Shown here piece after piece: positions 33,262 to 42,078 of a DNA stretch of 64,000 nt. Both the position numbers and the translations under genes were made by a program. The DNA is from a bacterium (GTDB lineage: Bacteria > Actinomycetota > Acidimicrobiia > Spongiisociales > Spongiisociaceae): NCBI GenBank assembly GCA_028821575.1, contig JAPPFW010000069.1, positions 1 through 64,000 on the forward strand, given 5' to 3'. Numbering within the stretch: position 1 is the first letter of the stretch; every line of letters starts with the position of its first letter. A model generated the notes under the pieces. The model worked only from the letters and a program-made list of their open reading frames with translations. It was not told the DNA's origin and searched no databases.

Positions 33262-35028
33262 ATGACCTTCGAGGGCATCTTGGTGGTGGTCATTCTCGTC
33301 GGGATCGTGGCGCTGTTCGTCTCCGAGAAGTACCCCCTCGACATTGTGGCCATGCTGGGGCTGGGGGTGCTGCTGGTTCTCGGCCTGGTCACGCTCCAGG
33401 AGGGACTCTCCGGCTTCAGCAACCCGGCGACCCTGACCGTGGCCTGCATGTTCGTCCTAGGCGCCGGACTGCAGAAGACCGGTGCCACCGCAACGGTGGG
33501 TCGGCTCATGGTGCGATACAGCCGGAACCACTACACGGCTCTGGTGGTGATCATGGTGACGGTTACCATCATGTCGGCCTTCGTCAACAACACGGCCGCG
33601 GTCGCGGTTTTCATTCCCCTGGTGACCATCCTTGCCGACCGTCGGCGTATATCAGCCTCCAAGCTTTTGATACCCCTCTCCTACGCCTCCCAGTTCGGCG
33701 GCGTATGCACACTTATCGGCACTTCCACCAACCTCTTGGTCAGTTCGATCTCCGACCAGGCCGGGTACGGGTCGTTCAGCATGTTCGAGTTCAGCCGGAT
33801 GGGGCTGATCCTCTTCGTAGCGGGGGTTGCTTACTTCCTGGTCTTTGGGCGGTGGCTGTTGCCCGACCGCCAGAGGAGGGAGCTGGCGGCCACGTATCAG
33901 CTAGGCGACTACGTGACGGAGTTGAGGGTCCGCAGCAATTCCCCGTTGGTGGGCAAGTCGGTGCTCGAGAGCCGCCTCGGAGAGGAGCACGACATAACGG
34001 TTCTGCGGGTGCTCGATGCGGGCGAGGAAGGATGGGCTCCCCTTCGGCGGGTGATCCGGCCCGACGACGTGCTGCTCGTGCATGGCTCCCTGCCCGACCT
34101 GATACGCCTCCGCGGAACGATGGGGCTGCGTATCGACGCTGACTTCACGTTGCGCGACGAAACCCTCCAGACCGAGGATCTACGCCTCGTCCAAGCCTTG
34201 GTGTCACCCGGTTCGGCGCTCACAGGACGCACTCTCAAGGAAGTGGATTTCCGCAACCGCTACAAGGCGTTGGTACTGGCCATGCAGCGCAAGGGCGAAA
34301 CCTTCAACGACAAGCTCAGTTCGATCAAACTCGACATGGGCGACGCCTTGCTGATACAGGCGCACGAGACGGTGATACGAGATCTGCGCAGCAGCAGCGA
34401 CTTCATCGTCCTCAACGAAGTGCCCGGCTCTGCCCTGCGACGCAAGGCACCGCTGGTCATCGGGATACTCCTGGCGGTCGTGGGTCTGGCGGCGTTCGAT
34501 GTTCTACCGATCCTGGTCGCCGCCCTTCTCGGCTGCGTCGCCCTGGTGATGACCCGCGTCCTCCGCCCGGAGGAGGTCTACCACGCTATCAACTGGCAGG
34601 TCATCTTCCTTCTGGCCGGGGTGCTCCCTTTGGGCATCGCCATGCACACCAGCGGAGCGGCGGGCTTCATGGCCGAACACGCCGTTGGATTGGTGGGGGA
34701 TCTGGGACCCGTGGCTGTCTTGGCGGCGATCTACCTGCTGGCCGCCCTCATGACCGAAACCATGAGCAACGCTGCGGCGGCGGTGCTACTGGCTCCGATA
34801 GCGATCTCCACCGCGGAGCAGATCGGCGTGGATCCCCGGCCGCTACTGATGGCTATTACCTTCGCCGCCTCCACCGGGTTCTCCACGCCGGTCGGCTACC
34901 AGACCAACACCATGATCTACAACCCCGGGGGATACCGGTACACCGACTTTCTGCGCGCCGGGATGCCGCTCAACATTCTCTTTTGCATCCTGTCGGTCAT
35001 CTTCATTCCTCGCCTGTGGGCATTCTGA
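33262..35028 (+). CDS. SLC13-family anion permease with two TrkA-C (RCK_C) domains
   Basis: A 588-residue transporter. Two hydrophobic halves, about 1-200 and 395-588, flank two soluble RCK_C domains (about 210-295 and 300-385; YVTELRVRSNSPLVGKSVLESRLGEEHDITVLRV and VSPGSALTGRTLKEVDFRNRYKALVLAM). The halves carry SAFVNNTAAVAVFIPLV with LIGTSTNLLVSS, and MTETMSNAAAAVLLAPIA with GFSTPVGYQTNTMI, the paired Asn/Thr sodium-anion sites of the SLC13/DASS group. It probably imports sulfate, a dicarboxylate or a similar anion with Na+; the RCK_C domains may gate it by ligand binding. Confidence 0.88.
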   Translation: MTFEGILVVVILVGIVALFVSEKYPLDIVAMLGLGVLLVLGLVTLQEGLSGFSNPATLTVACMFVLGAGLQKTGATATVGRLMVRYSRNHYTALVVIMVTVTIMSAFVNNTAAVAVFIPLVTILADRRRISASKLLIPLSYASQFGGVCTLIGTSTNLLVSSISDQAGYGSFSMFEFSRMGLILFVAGVAYFLVFGRWLLPDRQRRELAATYQLGDYVTELRVRSNSPLVGKSVLESRLGEEHDITVLRVLDAGEEGWAPLRRVIRPDDVLLVHGSLPDLIRLRGTMGLRIDADFTLRDETLQTEDLRLVQALVSPGSALTGRTLKEVDFRNRYKALVLAMQRKGETFNDKLSSIKLDMGDALLIQAHETVIRDLRSSSDFIVLNEVPGSALRRKAPLVIGILLAVVGLAAFDVLPILVAALLGCVALVMTRVLRPEEVYHAINWQVIFLLAGVLPLGIAMHTSGAAGFMAEHAVGLVGDLGPVAVLAAIYLLAALMTETMSNAAAAVLLAPIAISTAEQIGVDPRPLLMAITFAASTGFSTPVGYQTNTMIYNPGGYRYTDFLRAGMPLNILFCILSVIFIPRLWAF

Positions 35029-35595
35029 CGAGACCCATGCCGACGAGGGCAGCGATGGTCGGACTTCCCCGCGGCGACCTGCCAGAAGCGCTTAGTAATG
35101 ACCGGACGTTGACAACTGACCACACCTGTGGACCTTCGTTGTATGCGGAAGTCCACGGGCACTTGGACTAGTACGCCTGCATACCAACCGAGTCTGCTTG
35201 AGCTGGCCTTGCGCGTTCAACAGACCGCATAGAGTGAGTATCTACCCACTGTTATCGGTGCCTGTGTGGAGATAATTCATACTGTGTCAATGCCGACGGC
35301 CCATCTGTACAATGAACTATGGCGGGTCGGTACTGGCCCCGCTCCACAGGCAAGAGAGGATTGCACCCTCCCCGCCGTGTCACACCATCAGCGATCGCGG
35401 TGTCCTGATGGGGTTACGGGCCTTACAAGGACCGTAACCCCGGCTTGCCGGAGAGCGGGCGATGCGTGATACGTGAACAGTTGGACACGCATGAGAGTAG
35501 AGGAGCATGAACGTATGGTGGAGGCCAGGGGTGATAGTGGTAGGGTCGGCGGAGAGACGTGACACGGGTCGCGGGCGGATCCACGTGGCAACCAT
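35029..35595. other. Long intergenic region with hairpins upstream of the sensor-regulator fusion
   Basis: No gene is supported in these 567 bases, which are visibly less GC-rich than the coding DNA. Several foldable segments are present: GTGGAC-CTTC with GAAGTCCAC (35128-35156, one bulge), GCGGG with CCCGC (35322-35342), and the strong hairpin at 35410-35441. A long structured leader or a small RNA is possible. Confidence 0.5.
35410..35441. other. Strong 32-nt hairpin of unknown role
   Basis: GGGGTTACGG at 35410-35419 pairs perfectly with CCGTAACCCC at 35432-35441. Inside, CCTT pairs with AAGG across a two-base loop, separated by one G-A mismatch. The result is nearly a 14-bp stem. No T-run follows, so a plain intrinsic terminator is less likely; a leader structure or DNA-protein binding palindrome is possible. 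Confidence 0.55.
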
Positions 35596-37980
35596 GTGGG
35601 TGACGCCGTGACGGGTTCGCTCGACGGCGACCGTCTGCGGGCCGAGATCGAGACTCTGCGGGCTCGTCTCTCCAACCTGACCGAGGCAATCCTGCGGATC
35701 AGCGAGGACCTCGACCTCGACACGGTCCTTCAGGAGGTCGTCGATAGTGCCCGGACACTGACCAAGGCACGCTACAGCGTGGTCTCCACCCACAGCGAGT
35801 CCGGCGAGCCTCAAGACCTGCTGATTTCCGGTCTGAGCGACGACGAAAGAGAGCGGGTGTCGCAATACCCGTTGGGTTGGGCACTTCTTGAGTACCTCTT
35901 CAAGCTCCCGGAACCGTTGAGGACCCGTGATCTGGTGGCCTACGCGGATGCTGCCGGTTTCCCTGACTTCCCCGTTGATTCCGGGGCGTGCATCGCTGCG
36001 GCTATCCGGGTTGGGGACAGGCACGTGGGCGACATCTACATCGGCAAGGGGCCAACCGGCGACCAATTTAGCCTGGAGGATGAGGAAACCCTCAAGATGT
36101 TCGCCACACAGGCTGCGCTGGCGATAACGAACGCGCGCCGTTACGGCGAGGAACAACGGGCCAAAGCCGATCTCGAAGCCTTGGTCAACACATCGCCGGT
36201 GGGAGTTCTGGTCCTCGATGCCCTCACCCGGAAAGTGGTCAAGGTCAACAACGAGGCCCGCCGTATCATGGGTTTCCGATCCGGTGAGGATCGGGACGGC
36301 ACGCGCGTCCTTGAGAGCCTTGAGTTCCGGCGGTTGGACGGCGTTGTCGTGCCGCCGGACGACGTCCCCCATGAACGCTCGGCGCGCACCGGCGAGACCG
36401 TACGGGCCGAGGAGTTGGTGATCGGTCTTGCCTCCGGTGACCAGGTGACCACCCTCATCAACACCACACCGATCCATGCCGAGGACGGCCAACTGGTCGC
36501 GGTCGTCGCTACGATCCAGGACATCACCCCACTGGAGGAACTGGAGCGGCTGCGTACCGACTTCCTGGGGATGGTCAGCCACGAACTGAGAACGCCTTTG
36601 ACCTCGATCAAGGGGTCCGCCGCCACCGTGCTGGGTACCACATCACCGCTTGACCCGGCAGAGACGCGCCAGTTCTTCCGCATCATCGAGGAACAGGCCG
36701 ACCGCATGCGGGACCTGATCAACAACCTGCTGGACATGACCCGGATAGAGGCCGGGACCCTTTCGGTCCTTGCCGAGCCGACCGATATCACGGCTGTGAT
36801 CGACCAGGCTAAGAACGCGTTCCTAAGTGGTGGTTACCGCAACAGCCTCGATGTCGAGGTGATGCCAAACCTGCCGCAGGTGGCCGCGGACGGCGAGCGG
36901 ATAGTTCAAGTGCTCCATAACCTACTCTCCAACGCGTCCAAATACTCCCGAGAGTGGTCTCCGATCCGCGTTACCGGCTGGTTAGAGGATACCCATGTCG
37001 TGATCTCGGTTGACGATGCCGGTCGGGGCATAGCAGGCGAACACCTCCCGCACCTGTTCACCAAGTTCTCGCGGGTCGACACCGAGGGAGACCACCGTGT
37101 CGGAGGTCACGGCCTCGGGCTCGCCATCTGCCGGGGCATCGTGGAAGCCCACGGAGGCCGCATCTGGGCGGAGAGCAACGGGGAGGGAGAAGGAACAAGG
37201 TTCATCTTCACCATCCCGACTGTCGAAGGAACCACACACAGCCGGCGGCTCGACTCCACCGAGGGCTCCGCGGATCCCGGGGTCGGGTCTCGGGCGCGCG
37301 ACCGCATTCTCGTAGTCGACGATGATCCCCAGATACTGCGCTATGTCCGGAACACCCTCTCCAAGGCGGGATACACACCGGTGGTCACCGGCGACGCGGA
37401 CGAGGTAAGCAAGCTGCTGGAGTCGGAGCGCCCGCAACTCGTACTGGTGAATCTGGTTCTCCCCGGAGTCGACGGGTTCGAGTTGCTAAAACAAATCCGT
37501 ACCGACTCCGACACACCGGTCATCGTTCTATCCGGGCGGGGGCGGGGCCAGGCCATCGCCAAGGCATTCGAGTTAGGCGCAGCGGACTTTGTGGTCAAGC
37601 CCTTCTCTCCGGTGGAGCTCGTAGCCCGGATCGGGGCCGCGCTACGCCAGGCGATGGCGTATCCGCATAGCGGGATCGAGCCGTACGTGTGTGGCGATCT
37701 GGCCGTCAACCACTTGGAGCGTGCGGTGACCTTGGCAGGCAAACCCGTGCGCCTCACCCCGACCGAGTACAAGCTGCTTCTCGAACTCTCCCGGCATCCC
37801 GGCCGGGTGCTGACCCACGACCAACTGCTAAAAAGAGTGTGGAGCGAGGACCATCCGGCCGATCAGCGTCTGCTCCGCTCGTTCATCAAGAACTTGCGCC
37901 ACAAGCTGGGAGACGACGCCAGGAACCCCTCTTACATCTTCACCCAGTCCGGCGTCGGGTACCGCCTCGCTGAACCCTGA
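35596..37980 (+). CDS. Histidine kinase-response regulator fusion with C-terminal OmpR-type DNA-binding domain
   Basis: A complete signalling system in one 794-residue soluble protein: N-terminal coiled segment, GAF domain (about 30-185), PAS domain (195-310), HisKA with the phospho-accepting His at residue 329 (VSHELRTPLTSIKGS), HATPase (420-545; LLSNASKYS, GHGLGLAI), receiver (569-690) and winged-helix DNA-binding domain (about 695-793; LTPTEYKLLLELSRHPGRVLTHDQLL). In the receiver the DDD pocket, Ser and Lys (VVKPF) are present, but the phosphoacceptor position reads VNLVLPG, with Asn619 in place of Asp, so normal phosphotransfer is not expected. There is no membrane segment; the GAF domain probably senses a cytoplasmic ligand. 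The GTG at 35596 or at 35608 is the start. Confidence 0.88.
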   Translation: MGDAVTGSLDGDRLRAEIETLRARLSNLTEAILRISEDLDLDTVLQEVVDSARTLTKARYSVVSTHSESGEPQDLLISGLSDDERERVSQYPLGWALLEYLFKLPEPLRTRDLVAYADAAGFPDFPVDSGACIAAAIRVGDRHVGDIYIGKGPTGDQFSLEDEETLKMFATQAALAITNARRYGEEQRAKADLEALVNTSPVGVLVLDALTRKVVKVNNEARRIMGFRSGEDRDGTRVLESLEFRRLDGVVVPPDDVPHERSARTGETVRAEELVIGLASGDQVTTLINTTPIHAEDGQLVAVVATIQDITPLEELERLRTDFLGMVSHELRTPLTSIKGSAATVLGTTSPLDPAETRQFFRIIEEQADRMRDLINNLLDMTRIEAGTLSVLAEPTDITAVIDQAKNAFLSGGYRNSLDVEVMPNLPQVAADGERIVQVLHNLLSNASKYSREWSPIRVTGWLEDTHVVISVDDAGRGIAGEHLPHLFTKFSRVDTEGDHRVGGHGLGLAICRGIVEAHGGRIWAESNGEGEGTRFIFTIPTVEGTTHSRRLDSTEGSADPGVGSRARDRILVVDDDPQILRYVRNTLSKAGYTPVVTGDADEVSKLLESERPQLVLVNLVLPGVDGFELLKQIRTDSDTPVIVLSGRGRGQAIAKAFELGAADFVVKPFSPVELVARIGAALRQAMAYPHSGIEPYVCGDLAVNHLERAVTLAGKPVRLTPTEYKLLLELSRHPGRVLTHDQLLKRVWSEDHPADQRLLRSFIKNLRHKLGDDARNPSYIFTQSGVGYRLAEP

Positions 37981-38707
37981 GCCTACTGAGGGACGTCTCG
38001 CGAGGGATTGCCGGTTGGCGGACGACCTGGGAGGAGGTTGTCAGGTCGACTGGACTGTATTACCTCATTCCGGGGACCGGTCCGTTCACTCCGAACCGTG
38101 GCGCGTGATGGGCTGCCTTGTCGGCCATGTCCGGCAAGTAGCAGTATCCGAGAGGAATCCGACCCTGTAGCCTGTTCCGCGGTCCGATCTGTCCCCTGCG
38201 GAGGCTGGGAGTTGGTCGGTCAACGGACGGGTTGTACGGGCCATGGGAGCACCCCGACGCACGCCCCAAGCGGCCAGATACCAAGGCATCGAAGCACGCG
38301 AGACGCCGGGCCTCCTGGGAGAGCAAACCGGTTCGCGGGATCCGGCTCGCGGTCGTTGGGTAATGTGAGAGTGTGGCGGTGTTCGCGTGATTGATCATTC
38401 TCTGGCGGGTACGCCCTACGGGACGGGCCTGGAGTACCCCGGCTACGCCAACTACCAGGCAACCGTGCCGATGTTCCTACCTAACCCTTTCCGCCTCGGG
38501 CGGAGATAACCAAGGGGCAATGCCGTCCTGTAATGAGGCTCAACACAAGACCCCGCCGACCCTCGTTCCGGGCGATACCGCCGCGGATAGTGGTGACGAG
38601 CCGGCTTTGAAGGGAACGCAACACGGCCGTGACCCGCTGTTGGATCGCCTCGGCACGGTCGGCCAGCGAAGTCCAGGGCGATGTATTAGTCGTCTGCCAG
38701 GGCAAGC
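37981..38707. other. Long intergenic region before ackA
   Basis: These 727 bases hold no recognised gene. Frames on both strands are short and without family resemblance. A 40-codon GTG-started frame at 38387-38509 is listed separately because its composition (Tyr, Pro, Asn, Gly) looks more protein-like than random high-GC frames. The region may be gene remnants or a long leader of ackA. Confidence 0.5.
38387..38509 (+). CDS. Possible 40-residue small protein
   Basis: The frame GTG to TAA encodes a peptide rich in Tyr, Pro and Gly (LAGTPYGTGLEYPGYANYQA, then a Phe/Pro/Arg-rich end). I do not recognise it. There is no clear ribosome site and no known partner. It could be the remnant of a longer gene lost between the kinase fusion and ackA. 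Confidence 0.2.
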   Translation: MIDHSLAGTPYGTGLEYPGYANYQATVPMFLPNPFRLGRR

Positions 38708-39901
38708 ATGCGCATACTGGTGATCAACTGCGGGAGCTCATCGGTCAAGTACAGGCTGTACGGGCCGGGAGCGGAGGGCTCCCTAGCGGCGGGCATCATC
38801 GAGGGAGTAGGTACCGGCCGGGGTCTGCACCGGCATCGGGTGGGTGACCGGGAGGCCACGGTCGTTGCGGAGGTCGGCGACTACCGGAGGGCTGTGGAGT
38901 GGCTGGTAACGGCGCTCATGGAGATCGGATCGCCCCCTGCCCTTGCCGGCTTGGGTGAGATCGCGGCGGTGGGACATCGGGTCGTTCATGGCGGCGACCG
39001 CTTCACGGAGTCGGTGATTATCGACGGCCAGGCGATTGAAGCGATCGAGACCCTGGCGAGCCTCGCCCCTCTCCACAACCCTGCCAACCTGGCCGGCATC
39101 CGAGCTGCCGGAGAACTCCTCCCCGAAGCTGTGGGAGTGGCCGTGTTCGACACCGCCTTCTTCGCGACGCTGCCGCCTCACGCCTACCGCTACGCGGTGC
39201 CCACCCACTGGTGGCGGGATCACGGAGTGCGGCGCTACGGATTCCACGGGATCAGCCACCGATACCTGGCCGAGAGGGCCGCGAGGATCTGGGACAAGCC
39301 CCGACCCAACCTGGTGTCGCTCCATCTCGGCGCCGGGGCCTCTGCGTGCGCGGTTCGGGAAGGTCGGGCTGTCGACACCTCGATGGGGATGACTCCCCTG
39401 GAAGGGCTGGTGATGGGCACGCGCAGCGGAGACATCGACCCGGCGGTCGTCTTCCACCTGATGGAGGCGGGTCTTCCGGCTGCCGAGATCCGTAACGGCC
39501 TGGAGAGGGAGGGGGGTCTGTTCGGCCTCAGCGGGTTCTCCTCCGACTTCCGCCGGGTGGCCGAACTCGCCCGGGCCGGTGAGGGCGCTGCCTCCCTGGC
39601 CATCGAAGCCTTCACTCACCGGGTCCGCCGGTATCTGGGTGCCTTCATCGCGCAGGTTGGTCCGTGCGACGGAGTGGTCTTCTCGGGAGGGATCGGTGAG
39701 AACAGCGGCGAGGTCCGTTCGATGGTCCTGGAAGGTCTGGAGCACTTGGGCCTGGTGGTGGATCCCGTTCGCAACCGCGGTGGGGGAGAGGGGTCGATCG
39801 CCTCCGACGGGAGTCCCACCGACATCTGGGTGATACCCACCGACGAGGAGTCGCTTATAGCCCGGGACACCGTTCGTCTCGTCCACGACCACCCCTGCTG
39901 A
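38708..39901 (+). CDS. ackA: Acetate kinase
   Basis: Interconverts acetate + ATP and acetyl phosphate + ADP. The 397-residue protein has the N-terminal phosphate-binding VINCGSSSVKYRLY, the catalytic region YGFHGISHRYLAERAA, HLGAGASACAVREG, DTSMGMTPLEGLVMGTRSGDIDP and the C-terminal FSGGIGENSGEVR. Length and motifs are complete. The ATG at 38708 has AGGG six bases upstream. No phosphotransacetylase or phosphoketolase gene is adjacent; its partner must be elsewhere. Confidence 0.96.
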   Translation: MRILVINCGSSSVKYRLYGPGAEGSLAAGIIEGVGTGRGLHRHRVGDREATVVAEVGDYRRAVEWLVTALMEIGSPPALAGLGEIAAVGHRVVHGGDRFTESVIIDGQAIEAIETLASLAPLHNPANLAGIRAAGELLPEAVGVAVFDTAFFATLPPHAYRYAVPTHWWRDHGVRRYGFHGISHRYLAERAARIWDKPRPNLVSLHLGAGASACAVREGRAVDTSMGMTPLEGLVMGTRSGDIDPAVVFHLMEAGLPAAEIRNGLEREGGLFGLSGFSSDFRRVAELARAGEGAASLAIEAFTHRVRRYLGAFIAQVGPCDGVVFSGGIGENSGEVRSMVLEGLEHLGLVVDPVRNRGGGEGSIASDGSPTDIWVIPTDEESLIARDTVRLVHDHPC

Positions 39902-39922
39902 CCGAGGCGTCCACGGAGGGAG

Positions 39923-41038
39923 TCAACTCTCGGGGCTTGCCTCCATGGTGTGTCTACGCGCCCACGCCTCGAACTCTTCGAGGAGGGCCCGTCGTAGCGC
40001 AGGCCCGCACAGGGCCGATGCGAATGCGTTGCGGGCAATACGCACGACGTCCTCGGGCCCGTAACCGAACTCGGTGGCCAAGAGCCTGTACTCGTCGGTC
40101 AGCGTGGTGCCGAAGAACGGCGGGTCGTCGCTGTTGACCGTGAGGGTCAGTCCCATAGCGTCGAGATCGGGGAAGGGATGCAGGCGGAGGTCGCGGCACA
40201 CACGGGTCTTGAGGTTGCTGGTGGGACATACCTCCAGGGGGATGGCCCGGTCGCGCAAGAGGGCGAGGACGCGGGGATCCCTGATCGCCCCGACGCCGTG
40301 CCCGATCCGGTCGGCTCCCAGGGCGTCGATCGATCCCTTTACATGTCCCGCACTCCAATCCCGCAGCGACTCCCCGGCGTGGGGCACGCTTGCGAGACCC
40401 TCCCTCTTCGCCACCTGGAAAGCGTGGGCGAACGGTTCCGGAGGGCGGCCCTCCTCGTCGCCGCCGATACCCAATCCGATCACCCCGTAGTCCCGTCCGG
40501 CGAGTGCGTAACGCAGGGTCGTATCTGCCGGTTCGGGATCGTACGCGCGGTCGGGGCCGGAGAAACAAAAGTTCCGGCCGATGTCGAACACCCAGCGTAT
40601 CTCCACGCCGAAGTCCGCTCGGACGCTCTTCCGTCCCTCTTCAAGGCCGTCGAGGAGATCCGGGAAGGCGAGTCCCTTGTCGAAGTAGTGGGTGTGGTTG
40701 TACGGGGAGACGGTCAACTCGCGGTAGCGGATGTTCTGCCGAGCCATGTCGGCGCCGGCCTGGTAGGTGACCAGCGCAAAGTCATCGGATGTGCGAATCA
40801 AGTTCTGCGAGGCGACGATCACGCGAATGAAGTCCGCGAAATCCGTGAACTCGAACCACCCGGACAGCAGCTCCGGATCGGTGGTGGGAAGGGTGTGGGT
40901 CAGATCGTGCCGTACCGCCAACTCGACTGCTGTGGACGGCAGCATCGTCCCTTCGAGGTGGACGTGCAGTTCGGCCTTGGGCATTTCCTCGATGAAGGCG
41001 TCCAAGTCGTGGGGAGTTGCCCTGTCGTTCACATTCAT
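39923..41038 (-). CDS. add: Adenosine deaminase
   Basis: Converts adenosine or deoxyadenosine to the inosine form. The 371-residue protein has the metal-binding AELHVHLEG, the later His in SVPHAGES, the catalytic-region RIGHGVGA and the Asp pair NSDDPPFFGT. I start at the ATG at 41038, which overlaps the stop of the phosphorylase gene in ATGA, so the pair is co-translated; a frame open to 41296 is unrelated. Together the two genes turn adenosine into hypoxanthine and ribose-1-phosphate, if the phosphorylase accepts inosine. ADE-type adenine deaminases are related, but the overall pattern fits adenosine deaminase. Confidence 0.9.
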   Translation of the reverse strand: MNVNDRATPHDLDAFIEEMPKAELHVHLEGTMLPSTAVELAVRHDLTHTLPTTDPELLSGWFEFTDFADFIRVIVASQNLIRTSDDFALVTYQAGADMARQNIRYRELTVSPYNHTHYFDKGLAFPDLLDGLEEGRKSVRADFGVEIRWVFDIGRNFCFSGPDRAYDPEPADTTLRYALAGRDYGVIGLGIGGDEEGRPPEPFAHAFQVAKREGLASVPHAGESLRDWSAGHVKGSIDALGADRIGHGVGAIRDPRVLALLRDRAIPLEVCPTSNLKTRVCRDLRLHPFPDLDAMGLTLTVNSDDPPFFGTTLTDEYRLLATEFGYGPEDVVRIARNAFASALCGPALRRALLEEFEAWARRHTMEASPES

Positions 41039-41832
41039 GCCAGGAGGGGCGCGGAATACTCCGTGTCGTACCGGAGGACTGCCTCCAGAGCGATAGCGAT
41101 CGCGTTCTCCCAGGCCGCCACCAGGCGCTGGTTGCCGTGCTCTCCGCGGTCGTAGTCGAAGTCGGCCACCACCAGGCTGCCGGACACACCGCACACCATC
41201 GCGGCATGGACTCCGCGGAGTTGAGCCACCGTGAAGATGGCGGAACTCTCCATCTCGATGTTCAGCAGCCCGAGCCGCGAATGGCGTTCGATCCACTCCG
41301 GAGTCTCCGCGTAGAAGGCGTCATCGCAGGCGCCCAGGCCGATGTGCAGGTCGAATCCGGCCTCCGAGCGGAGGTCCCGAGCTGTCTCTATGAGGGCGTG
41401 GACCAGGAAGTGATCGGCGATGGCCGGGTAAGTGTCGGGAACGTACGCTCGGGTCGTCCCGTCGTTGCGGACTACACCCGTGTTGATGACGATGTCTCCC
41501 GTCCTGATGTGCGGCTGGAGCGCGGCGGTACTGCCCACCCTGATGAAGTGGGTGGCGCCGGCGTTGGTGAGTTCCTCGACGGCGATCGAGGCCGACGGGC
41601 AACCGACACCGGTGGAGGTAGCGCTGACCGGGATGCCCTTGTAGGAACCCGTGATGGTACGGAACTCCCGGCTGTCCGCCACGGGGGTCACGTCATCGAG
41701 ATGGGTTCCGATGCGGTCGACGCGGGCGGGATCTCCGGGCAGCAGCACGTACCGGGCCACGTCGCCCTTCCGGATCCGCGTGGCGTACTGGCGAGCGTCC
41801 TTGTCGATCGCCGACTTGTCAAAAGCACCCAT
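41035..41832 (-). CDS. Hexameric-type nucleoside phosphorylase (uridine/purine, NP-I family)
   Basis: Phosphorolyses nucleosides to base and pentose-1-phosphate. The 265-residue protein has YVLLPGDPARVDRIGTHL, the phosphate-binding GVGCPSASIAVEELTNAGATHFIRVGSTAAL, and the nucleoside-site glutamates in LNIEMESSAIFTVA. These fit uridine phosphorylase best, with purine nucleoside phosphorylase as the alternative. The ATG at 41832 has GGAGG nine bases upstream; the longer frame from 41883 adds only an Arg-rich tail. It is first in a two-gene operon with the adenosine deaminase. Confidence 0.87.
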   Translation of the reverse strand: MGAFDKSAIDKDARQYATRIRKGDVARYVLLPGDPARVDRIGTHLDDVTPVADSREFRTITGSYKGIPVSATSTGVGCPSASIAVEELTNAGATHFIRVGSTAALQPHIRTGDIVINTGVVRNDGTTRAYVPDTYPAIADHFLVHALIETARDLRSEAGFDLHIGLGACDDAFYAETPEWIERHSRLGLLNIEMESSAIFTVAQLRGVHAAMVCGVSGSLVVADFDYDRGEHGNQRLVAAWENAIAIALEAVLRYDTEYSAPLLA

Positions 41833-41948
41833 CAGTTCTCGCCTCCACCTTGCCGCCGCCGTCCTGCGTGTACGCCGGTGCACACGTCGCTCAAGGGTGA
41901 TCGTTCAAACCGGTAGAGCAATGGTTGGTCCGCAACCATTCGCTGCTA

Positions 41949-42061
41949 CCGGCGGGTCATGTGGCAAGGTTACCGTCGGCTCGGTCGGTGGTGCCCGGGT
42001 GTGCATGAACGAGCATCGTGAATATCCTCGCGTGGTGGCGATCATGTCGGCGATGGATGCC
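41949..42061. repeat. Direct repeat flanking the RES toxin-antitoxin cassette, left copy
   Basis: About 113 bp matching 43562-43675 in the same orientation. Both start CCGGCGG(G/A)TCA, share GGCAAGGTTAC and TCGGTCGGTG, and are nearly identical from GTGTGCATGAAC to the end of GGCGATGGATGCC. Both copies encode a short ATG-started frame, MNxHREYPxVVAIMSAMDA (31 residues here, from 42005). It lies upstream of the phosphorylase operon. Confidence 0.8.
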
Positions 42062-42078
42062 GAAGGCGCTTCGCCAAG

